From Halioglobus sp. (GTDB lineage Bacteria; Pseudomonadota; Gammaproteobacteria; Pseudomonadales; Halieaceae), in assembly GCA_029246385.1 (NCBI GenBank), contig JAQWNG010000044.1, positions 70,270 through 111,655 on the forward strand: a stretch of DNA of 41,386 nt, written 5' to 3'. Positions within the stretch are counted from its first letter, which is position 1; every line of letters begins with the position of its first letter. Of this stretch, positions 8,245 to 17,062 are shown in pieces. Under the pieces are notes generated by a model that made no database searches, was not told the DNA's origin, and saw only the letters and a list, made by a program, of their open reading frames with translations. The position numbers and the translations under genes are program-made.

Positions 8245-10242
8245 ATGTTTAAAAAAATTCTCATTGCTAATCGTGGTGAAATTGCCTGCCGAATCATCAA
8301 AACGGCACGGCGTATGGGTGTGTCAACCGTCGCAGTGTATTCAGATGCAGATCGCGATGCGATGCATGTGAAACTAGCGGACGAGGCAATCCTCATTGGC
8401 GCAGGTCCAGCGCGAGAGTCTTATCTGTTGGGAGAGAAGATACTGGCAGCCGCAAAAATCACGCACGCGGAAGCCATACACCCAGGCTATGGTTTCCTAT
8501 CCGAAAATGCTGATTTTGCAGCGACCTGCGCCGATCAGGGTGTGGTATTTATTGGCCCTTGTGCTGCAGCGATTGCCTCCATGGGCAGCAAATCTGCGGC
8601 CAAACGTATTATGGAGCAAGCGGGTGTGCCATTAGTGCCCGGCTATCATGGGGACGCCCAGGATCCGGCACAGCTCAAATCTGCGGCCCAAGCAATCGGA
8701 TACCCTGTCATACTCAAGGCAACCGCTGGCGGCGGCGGTAAAGGGATGCGGCAGGTGTGGTCAGAAGATGGGTTTGACGAGGCGTTGGCTGCTGCCAAAC
8801 GCGAGTCCCTGGCCAGTTTTAGTGACGATAAAATGCTAGTGGAAAAATATCTTATCAGGCCACGACACGTGGAATTTCAGATATTTTTTGATCATATGGG
8901 ACACGGCATTCACCTAGCGGAGCGAGATTGCTCAGTGCAGCGGCGTCACCAAAAAATTATTGAAGAAGCGCCCGCGCCGGGCATGACGGACACGCTGCGG
9001 CAGTCGATGGGTGAGGCGGCACTAACAGCGGCGCGCGCAATCGACTATCGCGGAGCGGGCACCGTAGAGTTTCTGCTTCAACAGGACGGTAGCTTTTATT
9101 TCATGGAGATGAATACCCGGCTGCAGGTTGAACACCCGGTCACGGAGATGATTACGGGGCTAGACCTTGTAGAGTGGCAACTTCTGGTCGCCTGTGGTGA
9201 ACCCCTTCCACTGACGCAAGAAGCGGTGCAGATTCGCGGGCACGCTTTTGAGGCACGAGTCTACGCGGAAGACCCTGATAACGACTTTTTGCCGGTTACA
9301 GGGACATTGGAAGTGTTGCTAGCCCCTGAAGAATCGCGTTATATACGATTGGACGCCGGCGTGTCCCAGGGTGATCATATCAGCATGTACTACGACCCTA
9401 TGATCGCTAAGTTAATCGTTTGGGATGAGTCGCGTGATCGCGCATTACGCAGGCTCGGTGACGCCCTATCCCAGTACCGCATCAGCGGAGCAGTCACCAA
9501 TCTCGACTTTCTATACAAACTTTCCACCTGCCCTCCCTTTGAAGAGGCTCAACTCAGTACTGGCTTTATCGATGAGCACAAAAATTTACTTCTTTATACA
9601 CACACTCGAGACCTCGCGCGCGAATTGCCTCTGGCCGCATTATCGTTACTACTGCACAAGCGGTCACTAGTCAGACTGACCACCTCCAGCCTTGACCCCT
9701 ACTCTCCTTGGCAGGACAACAACGCGTGGCGTCTCAATGAACCGCACAGTCACCGCATTACCCTGCACTGCCAGCAACAAGACTACACGGTCGAATTAGA
9801 ACAACGGGGCGAGCAGTATAGGGTGCAGGCACTGGGTCATGAAACGCTATTGGCGGGCACATTAGAGGACGGTACACTATATTTTGAGAGTGCGGGACAC
9901 CGACGACGTGTCACTCTGGCGCACGCGCGCGGCAGTTTTACTCTTTATTTACCCGAGGGTGCCTGCCACTTCCATGAGGTCTTTGCCGACACCGGCGAGA
10001 CAAAAAGTACCGATGCCGATGGCAAACTCTGTGCGCCAATGAACGGTAAAATTGTTACTCTGCTAGCACAAGTGGGTGATCAGATAGAAACTGGCGCAGC
10101 ACTGTTGGTCATGGAAGCAATGAAAATGGAGCATACTATCCGTGCACCCTATCGCGGCATAGTGCAAACCTTTCATTACAAGAGTGGCGATTTAGTCGAT
10201 GGCGGTGCAGCACTGGTCGACCTTGCCGTCAGTGAGGAGTAG
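8245..10242 (+). CDS. liuD: 3-methylcrotonyl-CoA carboxylase, biotin-carrying (alpha) subunit
   Basis: Carboxylates its own biotin using ATP and bicarbonate and supplies LiuB. The start at 8245 (MFKKILIANRGEIACRI) follows a G-rich stretch and gives 665 residues; a GTG at 8230 is a less likely start. In order it shows the biotin carboxylase N-domain, the ATP-grasp glycine loop KATAGGGGKGMR (~residues 158-169), EMNTRLQVEHPVTE, a divergent linker region, and a C-terminal biotinyl domain with the biotin lysine at ~627 in MEAMKMEHTI. BirA, encoded 3.5 kb upstream, would biotinylate it. The 67-base gap before it is unusual for this otherwise tight operon. Confidence 0.96.
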   Translation: MFKKILIANRGEIACRIIKTARRMGVSTVAVYSDADRDAMHVKLADEAILIGAGPARESYLLGEKILAAAKITHAEAIHPGYGFLSENADFAATCADQGVVFIGPCAAAIASMGSKSAAKRIMEQAGVPLVPGYHGDAQDPAQLKSAAQAIGYPVILKATAGGGGKGMRQVWSEDGFDEALAAAKRESLASFSDDKMLVEKYLIRPRHVEFQIFFDHMGHGIHLAERDCSVQRRHQKIIEEAPAPGMTDTLRQSMGEAALTAARAIDYRGAGTVEFLLQQDGSFYFMEMNTRLQVEHPVTEMITGLDLVEWQLLVACGEPLPLTQEAVQIRGHAFEARVYAEDPDNDFLPVTGTLEVLLAPEESRYIRLDAGVSQGDHISMYYDPMIAKLIVWDESRDRALRRLGDALSQYRISGAVTNLDFLYKLSTCPPFEEAQLSTGFIDEHKNLLLYTHTRDLARELPLAALSLLLHKRSLVRLTTSSLDPYSPWQDNNAWRLNEPHSHRITLHCQQQDYTVELEQRGEQYRVQALGHETLLAGTLEDGTLYFESAGHRRRVTLAHARGSFTLYLPEGACHFHEVFADTGETKSTDADGKLCAPMNGKIVTLLAQVGDQIETGAALLVMEAMKMEHTIRAPYRGIVQTFHYKSGDLVDGGAALVDLAVSEE

Positions 10243-10248
10243 TCATTC

Positions 10249-11151
10249 ATGAGCCTTCCTGCAACAGTTCGGCTGGTAGAGGTCGGCCCCCGAGATGGCC
10301 TTCAAAGTGAATCTCAAACCATCCCCCTTGCCGCCAAGCTACAGCTGATAGACGACCTTACTCATGCCGGTCACTCCTACATTGAAGCAGGCAGTTTTGT
10401 GAATCCAAGGTGGGTACCGCAAATGGCTGATAGTGAACAGGTCTTTAGCCGCATTGAGCGCCGCCCAGGGGTTCGCTACTGCGCCCTCACACCCAACCTT
10501 CTGGGGTTTGAGCGTGCTTTGGCCGTCGGCGCTGACGAAGTAGCCATTTTCGCCGTTGCCTCAGAGACCTTCTCTCATAAGAACATCAACTGCAGCATTG
10601 AAGAGAGCCTAGTACGTTTTCGCGAGGTAATGGGAGCCGCACAGCGGCACAATATACCGGTGCGCGGTTACGTGTCCTGCGCACTCGGCTGCCCCTATGA
10701 GGGGGAGGTGTCCGCGCAAAGCGTGGCAGAGGTTACGGCTCAGTTGTTTGAGATGGGGTGTTATGAGGTTTCATTAGGCGACACCATTGGCATCGGCAAC
10801 GCAGGGAGCATGGAACGTCTGCTGCGTGTCCTGCTCGCACGCTTTAACCCCGATCAACTGGCCGTGCACTGCCACGACACATACGGCCAAGCCCTGAGCA
10901 ATATCCTAATTGCACTCCAGCATGGCATTCACACCATTGACGCATCCGTCGCCGGACTGGGTGGCTGTCCCTATGCCCCGGGCGCCTCAGGTAATGTGGC
11001 CACCGAGGATGTGATCTACATGCTCCACGGCATGGGTATCGCAACCGGCATTGACCTGGAACTATTGATTGCGGCAGGGAGCCGAATTTCGGCTACTCTC
11101 GGCCGCACTAACGCATCCGCTGTGGCGCAGGCGCGCCTCGCAAAGCAATAA
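10249..11151 (+). CDS. liuE: Hydroxymethylglutaryl-CoA lyase
   Basis: Cleaves 3-hydroxy-3-methylglutaryl-CoA to acetoacetate and acetyl-CoA, the last step of the liu pathway. The 300-residue length is standard. N-terminal VEVGPRDGLQSE carries the catalytic arginine and metal-binding aspartate. SCALGCPYEGEV lies mid-protein. The signature ASVAGLGGCPYAPGASGN near residue 230-247 contains the active-site cysteine. HCHDTYGQAL holds metal-ligand histidines. The gene begins six bases after liuD, so it is in the same transcript. A 128-base gap follows before yaeQ, with no clear terminator. Confidence 0.96.
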   Translation: MSLPATVRLVEVGPRDGLQSESQTIPLAAKLQLIDDLTHAGHSYIEAGSFVNPRWVPQMADSEQVFSRIERRPGVRYCALTPNLLGFERALAVGADEVAIFAVASETFSHKNINCSIEESLVRFREVMGAAQRHNIPVRGYVSCALGCPYEGEVSAQSVAEVTAQLFEMGCYEVSLGDTIGIGNAGSMERLLRVLLARFNPDQLAVHCHDTYGQALSNILIALQHGIHTIDASVAGLGGCPYAPGASGNVATEDVIYMLHGMGIATGIDLELLIAAGSRISATLGRTNASAVAQARLAKQ

Positions 11152-11279
11152 GCAACACGCTTTATGACTCGCCGCTGCGCGCCCCTTTACACCTCGCCCG
11201 CCGCTGACACTACAGCGCTAGCTTACACGACAGAGGAAATACCGTATGCTCTGGCTTGCTTTAAGGACTGACGATAGCA

Positions 11280-11822
11280 ATGGCACTAAAACCAACCATT
11301 TATAAAGCTCAGATCGAACTGGCGGATAGCGATCGTGATTGCTATGAGGCGCTATCCCTGACCATCGCTAAGCACCCATCGGAAACGCTAGAGCGCATGA
11401 TGGTGAGGCTACTGGCTTACTGCTTGAACTGTGCCCGCGGGCTTGATTTTACCAAAGGCATGGCCACCGCTGATGAGCCAGACTTGTGGACACACAGTGA
11501 CAGCGGGGAAATTGAGCAGTGGATAGAAGTTGGCCATCCAGAGGAACTTCGCCTGCGCAAAGCTTGCGGTCGAGCGCATCAGGTGAGCGTCTACGCGTTC
11601 GCCAAAAGCACACCTACCTGGTGGAAACTAAATCAAGCAGCAATCAGCGCACTACCGCATTTACAAGTATGGCGACTTGACTGGCCCGAAACCCAGTCCG
11701 CAGCCCATCTTCTAAATCGCACGGTGCAGCTGAATGTCAGCATCGTCGGCGGAATCTTGTACCTCGACAATGGCAGTACCTCCAGCAGTGTAGAGCCCCT
11801 CCTACTGTGTCAAAACAATTGA
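11280..11822 (+). CDS. yaeQ: YaeQ family protein
   Basis: A 180-residue protein matching the YaeQ family in length and in its opening MALKPTIYKAQIELADSDRD, followed by HPSETLERMMVRLLAYCLN and an acidic segment with ADEPDLW. YaeQ has a PD-(D/E)XK nuclease-like fold; its cellular role is not settled (the E. coli protein was once linked to RfaH suppression). AAGGA lies about 12 bases before the ATG. It ends five bases from the stop of the convergent membrane hydroxylase gene. Confidence 0.9.
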   Translation: MALKPTIYKAQIELADSDRDCYEALSLTIAKHPSETLERMMVRLLAYCLNCARGLDFTKGMATADEPDLWTHSDSGEIEQWIEVGHPEELRLRKACGRAHQVSVYAFAKSTPTWWKLNQAAISALPHLQVWRLDWPETQSAAHLLNRTVQLNVSIVGGILYLDNGSTSSSVEPLLLCQNN

Positions 11823-11827
11823 AGCGC

Positions 11828-13066
11828 TTAGCGAGCAACTTTCGAATTATGCAGTGGCTGCGGGCGCAGTAAAAACAATAAGAACAGCGCGTTCATACCC
11901 GCATACATTAAAGTCGGCGCTAAAGCGCTAACGCTCACCCCTCTGCTCCAGAATAACAAAACCAATAAACTCAAAGCACCCAGTCGCAGCAGTTCCCATC
12001 GATTCAAGTCACTAGCCGCACCACCTTCGAGCCATAGCGCTGTGGTGATGGCTGTCGCTAGAACGACTACCCAGCCAGCAACGCCGTGCCAGTATGCAAG
12101 TTCTGCGCTTTGCATTGCGCCAAGCAACAGCCCAACCGACACTAATTGGAAGAGACAATACATCGATACTAGCCAACTGATTTTCGGATCATACCGCTTG
12201 AAGTCACGAAGGTCGGTCTTTTGGCGGGGATACTGCAGCGCCACATCCGCTGGCCTCCAACCGGTGTGGGCTACCCAGACCCTCATTTTGTCACGCCAAC
12301 GAGCCGCACTCCAACTGTCTTTCGCCATATCAATGTATACATGCGTTAACGCTTTTACCGGGTTCCAACTGTTAAGCGCACCTCGAATACCAAACACCAC
12401 AGGATCGTCTTTTCGTTCTTCCTGAAACGTTCCAAATACGCGGTCCCAAATTATAAACAAGCCGCCGTAGTTGCGATCCATATAGAGATCATTCTGGGCA
12501 TGGTGCACTCGATGATTGGAAGGCGAGACGAAAATCCATTCGAACCAACCCAGTTTAGGAATATGCTCAGTGTGCACCCAGAACTGGTAAATCAGGTTGA
12601 TTGACCCGACGGTGATCACCACTTCTGCAGGAATGCCCAGCATATACATCGGAACAAAGAACACCCAACCAAATAAAAAGCCTGTGCTGGTCTGTCGCAG
12701 AGCAGTCGTCAGATTGTAGTCCTCGCTTTGGTGATGTGCGACATGAGCCGCCCACAAAATCGTCCGTTCATGGCCCATTCGGTGCAGCCAGTAATAACAG
12801 AAATCATACAATATCATGGCCACAACCCAAGTGGCCCAGTGGTGCGGATCCATTAGCGGCGTAGAGAAATGTTCGGTGATCAGATAATAGATAGCGCCAC
12901 CGACGCCCAAGGTAACAAATCGCATCGCCTGACTTAAAATACCTAGAAAGAGACTGCTGATGCTGTCGTTCAGGCGATAGGTATTGCGTTCTTTAACCCA
13001 GCCATAAAAAAACTCCAGCACAATGGCGAGTATAAAAAAGGGAATTGCATACACAACAAGATTCAT
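11828..13066 (-). CDS. Membrane di-iron hydroxylase, sterol desaturase / alkylglycerol monooxygenase type
   Basis: About 412 residues from the ATG at 13066, preceded on the minus strand by AAAGG at a suitable distance; the frame is open to 13117. Several hydrophobic segments surround the histidine clusters of the fatty-acid hydroxylase superfamily: WLHRMGHE, HVAHHQSEDYN, HTEHIP and HRVHHAQND. The length, the extra C-terminal membrane half after residue ~270, and the FGTFQEERKDDPVVFG stretch are closer to alkylglycerol monooxygenase (TMEM195-like) proteins than to C-5 sterol desaturases. The likely action is O2-dependent hydroxylation of a lipid in the inner membrane; the substrate is unknown. 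It is co-oriented with and 19 bases from the DUF2959-like gene. Confidence 0.85.
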   Translation of the reverse strand: MNLVVYAIPFFILAIVLEFFYGWVKERNTYRLNDSISSLFLGILSQAMRFVTLGVGGAIYYLITEHFSTPLMDPHHWATWVVAMILYDFCYYWLHRMGHERTILWAAHVAHHQSEDYNLTTALRQTSTGFLFGWVFFVPMYMLGIPAEVVITVGSINLIYQFWVHTEHIPKLGWFEWIFVSPSNHRVHHAQNDLYMDRNYGGLFIIWDRVFGTFQEERKDDPVVFGIRGALNSWNPVKALTHVYIDMAKDSWSAARWRDKMRVWVAHTGWRPADVALQYPRQKTDLRDFKRYDPKISWLVSMYCLFQLVSVGLLLGAMQSAELAYWHGVAGWVVVLATAITTALWLEGGAASDLNRWELLRLGALSLLVLLFWSRGVSVSALAPTLMYAGMNALFLLFLLRPQPLHNSKVAR

Positions 13067-13085
13067 AGAATAATGCCTTTGATCA

Positions 13086-13715
13086 CTATGTTTCGTCCAA
13101 AAAAACTTTAGAATCAACGATGGACGCTGTCAACGCATTGATTAGTGCTTCAATATTATCGTTTGTGTCACTTAACTCCGTCTTTCGTGACCCTACCGAA
13201 GATTCATTTAGCGCGTACTTGAAGTAAATTAAAAACTTTCTAAGGTCAGCCAAGACTGGGTCGATCATGGCTTCAGAGTTTTGCAGTGGCTTAATCAATT
13301 TCTCATAGCGCTGCCGACTTGCTGCAAATTGCGTCTCGTTCTCTGCCTTCAGGCGAGCATCTGTCAGATAGCCAATTTCGTCTCGCCATTCCTCGAACAA
13401 TCGGAACGCTGTCTGACTCACTGCAGCTACAGCGCTGCTCACAGATACAGCAGCTTGAACCGAGTCGCGATAATCCTTGAATTCAGCGACGAAAATTGGC
13501 TGCAGGTCATCGCCGGCAGCGCGACCCAACGCTAACAATGTTGCCTGGTCCACGCGCAACTGTTCAACCAACGCTTGGTGCGCTTTAAGTGATGCCTCCA
13601 CTCGCTGCAGCAATGGATCTAACCTGTGAATGTTCGCCTGTTGCGCGGACGCATAGGCGCAGGACTGGGACACCACGATAAACAACGATAACACTGGCAA
13701 GAAAAATTTGAGCAT
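13086..13715 (-). CDS. DUF2959-like secreted coiled-coil protein
   Basis: A 209-residue protein starting MLKFFLPVLSLFIVVSQSC, a plausible signal peptide or lipoprotein signal with a cysteine at residue 19. The remainder is helical and rich in charged residues. The order LFEEWRDEIGYLTD, then RQRYEKLIKPL, then MIDPVLADLRKFLIYFKYALN and a terminal helix matches what I remember of the DUF2959 family in marine gammaproteobacteria. That family has no established function. It probably shares a transcript with the membrane hydroxylase 19 bases downstream, so a role at the envelope is a guess only. Confidence 0.7.
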   Translation of the reverse strand: MLKFFLPVLSLFIVVSQSCAYASAQQANIHRLDPLLQRVEASLKAHQALVEQLRVDQATLLALGRAAGDDLQPIFVAEFKDYRDSVQAAVSVSSAVAAVSQTAFRLFEEWRDEIGYLTDARLKAENETQFAASRQRYEKLIKPLQNSEAMIDPVLADLRKFLIYFKYALNESSVGSRKTELSDTNDNIEALINALTASIVDSKVFLDET

Positions 13716-13991
13716 TAGTCCCTCCCATCACACGCCGCACTGAACGCATTCTATAAAGCCCTCTAGTATAATAGCCTGAGGCGCATAACGCAGCCTTTCA
13801 AGTGCGGTTATATCGTGCCGATTGTGACTGGTGCATCTAGCGCGCTGCACCTATGATTGCTGTCCCGGACAATAGTTCCTCCAACATGACAATTGACATT
13901 CCTATCCAAAACCAATTCATCAAGACCTCGACTGAGCCGCCGGAGTGCCGTAACCCCGCTCGCTCACTTGATGGCAGAGACGCTTGAGCGT

Positions 13992-14489
13992 ATGAATTAT
14001 CTGCACCAAAGTACACCGATCGGCATATTGCGACTGGTCTCGAATGGCACTCAGCTCGTTAAGATTGAATTCGAAGGGCAATATGCTGAAGGGGCTGTTG
14101 AAACCTCGAATCGCGTGTTGGTCAATTGCGCACATCAACTGACCGATTACTTTGCCGGCAAGCGACAGCGTTTTGAATTGCCGTTGGGAGCGACAGGCAC
14201 ACCCTTTCAACAATCTGTCTGGAAAGCCCTCACTGACATTCCATATGGCCACTTGCGCAGCTACAAGGATATCGCCCGCAACATCGATAGTCCGGCTGCA
14301 GCGCGAGCGGTCGGAGCCGCCAGCGGACGCAACCCCTTGCCCATTGTGGTGCCTTGCCACCGGGTCATTGGCAGCAATGGACGTCTGACCGGTTTCGCTG
14401 GCGGACTGGAGGCTAAGCGGGTTCTATTGCAACTCGAAGCATGCCCAACTGACAAAGCTCCGATGAAAAATCCCAGTGAAAGCGTCTAG
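13992..14489 (+). CDS. ogt: Methylated-DNA-[protein]-cysteine S-methyltransferase
   Basis: Repairs O6-alkylguanine by transferring the alkyl group to its own cysteine. The start at 13992 (MNYLHQSTPIGIL) gives 165 residues and aligns with usual Ogt starts; an ATG at 13971 would add seven residues, and the frame is open to 13893. The active-site cysteine is residue ~122 in VVPCHRVIG, with the DNA-binding helix region TPFQQSVWKAL and the RAVGAASGRNPLPI segment before it. The protein ends convergently eight bases from the YdcH-like gene. Bases 13716-13991 hold a TATAAT at 13767-13772 without a good -35, and no other gene. Confidence 0.94.
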   Translation: MNYLHQSTPIGILRLVSNGTQLVKIEFEGQYAEGAVETSNRVLVNCAHQLTDYFAGKRQRFELPLGATGTPFQQSVWKALTDIPYGHLRSYKDIARNIDSPAAARAVGAASGRNPLPIVVPCHRVIGSNGRLTGFAGGLEAKRVLLQLEACPTDKAPMKNPSESV

Positions 14490-14497
14490 TAAAAATA

Positions 14498-14743
14498 TCA
14501 AGCGTTGAGATCAGGGATCATATCGTCTTTAAGCCGAATGATGGCGTCCTTGAGGCGTAGCTTTTCTTTTTTCAGGCGCTGTAGCAATATCTGGTTCTGA
14601 TAAGGAAAGCCGTGCAGCTCTTCTATCTGCATATCCAGCGCCCGATGTTTGGTTTGCAAGTTCATCAAACGCATCCCGGGCGTGACTAATTCGTTAGCCG
14701 CTTCCGTATCGCCAACAACGTCGTTTTCAGGTGGCTCATTCAT
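14498..14743 (-). CDS. YdcH/DUF465 family small protein
   Basis: An 81-residue protein whose C-terminal part (KHRALDMQIEEL, then LQRLKKEKLRLKDAI) forms the short coiled-coil hairpin of the DUF465 (YdcH) family. The extra acidic ~25 residues at the N-terminus suggest that an internal ATG near MRLMNLQTKH may be the true start. The function of the family is unknown. It is followed by ogt in convergent orientation. Confidence 0.8.
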   Translation of the reverse strand: MNEPPENDVVGDTEAANELVTPGMRLMNLQTKHRALDMQIEELHGFPYQNQILLQRLKKEKLRLKDAIIRLKDDMIPDLNA

Positions 14744-14839
14744 CAGGTATTTGCTACTGCCAGTACGGTTCTTAGTCGAGAGTATAACTCTAAACCCTGA
14801 GTAAATGCTGACACAAACCTACTAATGTTCACAAACACA

Positions 14840-15691
14840 CTAATCTAACCCTACCTGCAGTAACCGCTCCCATAGAGGATGGGCGCCATCAGCCATACCA
14901 TAGAACGGCGGGCTATAGAGTGAGTCACCGCAATTATAGCGCAGCGGCTCTCCGTTTAGCCCAACCAGGCAACCCCCGACAGCTTCTAATAGCGCTTGAC
15001 CCGCCGCCGTATCCCATTCACAACATGGCGCAAAACGTGGATAGAAATCCCCCTGGCCTCGTGCCATACAACAAAATTTTAATGCGCTGCCCATGTTGCT
15101 TCGTGCCACACAGGGCCAATTCTTTTCCACCCATTCAAGGCACGTTTGCAGCCGCTCACCCCCATGGCGTCGGCTCGCCAAGACCACAAGGGGCTGATCT
15201 GGCCGCAGCAGAGGCGGCACCAGCTCGCAAACCGACCAGCCGCCATCTTCGGTGACGCTGTAAGTTGCCGCCCGTTGACCGGGAATGCCGACATAGGCGA
15301 TCTGCTCCAAGGGCAAGTACAGAAGGCCTAGCGCGGGTCTGTGGTCATCGATAAGGGCAATGTTGATCGTGAACTGGCCTGTTCTGGCCAAAAATTCTTT
15401 GGTGCCATCAAGTGGATCAATGAGCCAATAGCGACGCCACTGACGGCGATGCGCAATATCAGCCGGCACCGACTCCTCCGACAGGACAGGAACAGTCGCA
15501 TCCAGCGAAGTCAAACCAGCCTGCAGTATTGCGTGAGAAGCAAGATCAGCAAGCGTTAACGGTGAATCATCCTGTTTAGATTGATAATCGGCAGATGCCG
15601 GGGCGTGGTAGTGCGCGCAAATAGCCTGACCCGCCTGTAGGCACAAATCGAGTAATGGCGACACCCATTGCTGTAAGTCTTGCTGTTCCAT
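14840..15691 (-). CDS. cysQ: 3'(2'),5'-bisphosphate nucleotidase
   Basis: Hydrolyses 3'-phosphoadenosine 5'-phosphate (PAP) and related nucleotides left over from sulfate assimilation. The start at 15691 (MEQQDLQQWVSPLL) gives 283 residues; an ATG at 15703 is an alternative. Lithium-sensitive phosphatase motifs are present: the aspartate-rich QDDSPLTLADLASH, PVLSEES, the metal site DPLDGTKEFLARTGQFTINIA and the C-terminal CEWDTAAGQALLEAVGG. It is divergent from yrfG. Confidence 0.95.
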   Translation of the reverse strand: MEQQDLQQWVSPLLDLCLQAGQAICAHYHAPASADYQSKQDDSPLTLADLASHAILQAGLTSLDATVPVLSEESVPADIAHRRQWRRYWLIDPLDGTKEFLARTGQFTINIALIDDHRPALGLLYLPLEQIAYVGIPGQRAATYSVTEDGGWSVCELVPPLLRPDQPLVVLASRRHGGERLQTCLEWVEKNWPCVARSNMGSALKFCCMARGQGDFYPRFAPCCEWDTAAGQALLEAVGGCLVGLNGEPLRYNCGDSLYSPPFYGMADGAHPLWERLLQVGLD

Positions 15692-15823
15692 ATTTGTTAC
15701 CATAACCGACACTATAGCACTGCTCAGTCTCTGGCCCTTTAAACGCTGCGAAAAAAGGCAAAAAAAGGCATAATCATAGCCAACGATCAATGCTTACTCG
15801 CGACTGGGGCCCGATAATAACGC

Positions 15824-16489
15824 ATGATTAACTGGAGCCGTATAGACACTGTATTATTGGACATGGACGGCACTCTGCTGGACCTGCACTTCGACAACTA
15901 TTTTTGGATCGAGTATCTGCCGCACGCCTATGCTGTGCAACATAAAATATCCAAAGAAAAAGCCAGCGCCTATTTGTTTGGGGAATCCAGTGCCAAACAA
16001 GGCACGTTACCATGGTACAGCCTTGATCATTGGTCACAACGGCTAGATATGGACATCGTCGCCCTCAAGCGGGAGCTCCAACACATGATCAGCGCCAGAC
16101 CGTTTGCTATCGAGTTTCTCACCCAGCTGCATAACAGTCATAGGGACGTGCTGATGGTCACCAACGCGCACCGCAAGACACTGGAGGTCAAGATGAATCA
16201 GGTTGATATAACCCAGTGGTTCGACCGGGTAGTCGTCTCACACGATTTACTTGCACCGAAAGAGGAACAAATGTTTTGGCACCGGTTACAACAGCTACAC
16301 CCTTTTGACCCCTCCCGCACCCTACTGATCGATGATACCGAGAACGTTCTGGCCAGCGCACAGCAATATGGCATCGCCCATTTACTAACCCTGCTGCAGC
16401 CGGACAGTCAGCGTCAGAAGCGCATTGATACACGTTTTCGAGGGATTCACCATTTTGATGAAATTATGCCGCCTGGCCCTAAAGTGTGA
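15824..16489 (+). CDS. yrfG: HAD-family GMP/IMP nucleotidase
   Basis: A 221-residue haloacid dehalogenase-fold phosphatase. Motif I is LLDMDGTLLDLHFDNYFW (residues ~11-28), motif II lies in VLMVTNAHRKTLEVK, and motif III/IV in LLIDDTENVLASA. The sequence around HFDNYFWIEYLPHAYA is typical of YrfG, which dephosphorylates GMP and IMP in E. coli. The downstream hslR overlaps it by four bases (GTGA), the same neighbour order as in E. coli, which supports the assignment. Confidence 0.92.
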   Translation: MINWSRIDTVLLDMDGTLLDLHFDNYFWIEYLPHAYAVQHKISKEKASAYLFGESSAKQGTLPWYSLDHWSQRLDMDIVALKRELQHMISARPFAIEFLTQLHNSHRDVLMVTNAHRKTLEVKMNQVDITQWFDRVVVSHDLLAPKEEQMFWHRLQQLHPFDPSRTLLIDDTENVLASAQQYGIAHLLTLLQPDSQRQKRIDTRFRGIHHFDEIMPPGPKV

Positions 16490-16893
16490 AGGCCTCCAAT
16501 GATCAAAGTCTAAAAGTGCGCTTGGACAAATGGCTGTGGGCGGCCCGCTTTTTTAAGACACGCAGCCTTGCCAAAGCCGCCATTGAGGGCGGCAAAGTAC
16601 ACCTGGATGGCCGACGCGTAAAAGTGTCTAAGGAAATCTCTGCGGGTGACATTCTGCAAATACGTCAGGGCTCAGATGAGAAGGTGGTGCGGATTAAACA
16701 GCTTAGCGATAAGCGCCGCGGTGCACCCGAAGCCCAGTTGCTTTATGAGGAAACCACCGAAAGCCTTGCTAGACGAGAAAAGGAGGCACTGGCGCGCAAA
16801 TCCGCTGGAGGCGTGATAGATCGCTCGGCTCACAGACCCACCAAGAAACAGCGTCGTCAAATCCACAACTTCAAAGACTATTCCTCACAGTGA
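16486..16893 (+). CDS. hslR: Ribosome-associated heat shock protein Hsp15
   Basis: An S4-domain RNA-binding protein that recognises stalled 50S subunits carrying peptidyl-tRNA. It has 135 residues and starts with GTG at 16486, inside the yrfG stop region (GTGA overlap), so it is probably translationally coupled. The S4 domain runs from VRLDKWLWAARFFKTRSLAK to GDILQIRQG (residues ~10-65). The C-terminal tail is basic (RPTKKQRRQIHNFKDY), as in E. coli Hsp15. Confidence 0.94.
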   Translation: MKASNDQSLKVRLDKWLWAARFFKTRSLAKAAIEGGKVHLDGRRVKVSKEISAGDILQIRQGSDEKVVRIKQLSDKRRGAPEAQLLYEETTESLARREKEALARKSAGGVIDRSAHRPTKKQRRQIHNFKDYSSQ

Positions 16894-17040
16894 AGCAAGC
16901 CGCGCGTTGCATTGTGCCGCGATAGCACTGCCACAGGCCCATCCTGGCATGGCCGGCGCTTTTCCGCCTGCTGGCACACCGGCAAAGCTCGAGGTTGAAA
17001 ATCAGGCAATTGTTCAGCATGGCAACTCCCACTTTTGCAC

Positions 17041-17056
17041 TAGGATACGCTAGAAT
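17041..17056 (+). promoter_or_regulatory. Possible -10 elements just before dxs
   Basis: TAGGAT (17041-17046) and TAGAAT (17051-17056) are the only -10-like hexamers near the dxs start at 17063. No good -35 lies upstream of either, and no Shine-Dalgarno sequence is present between them and the ATG. If the second is used, the transcript would begin at or near the start codon. The remaining bases of the 16894-17062 gap show nothing else. Confidence 0.3.
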
Positions 17057-17062
17057 TACACC

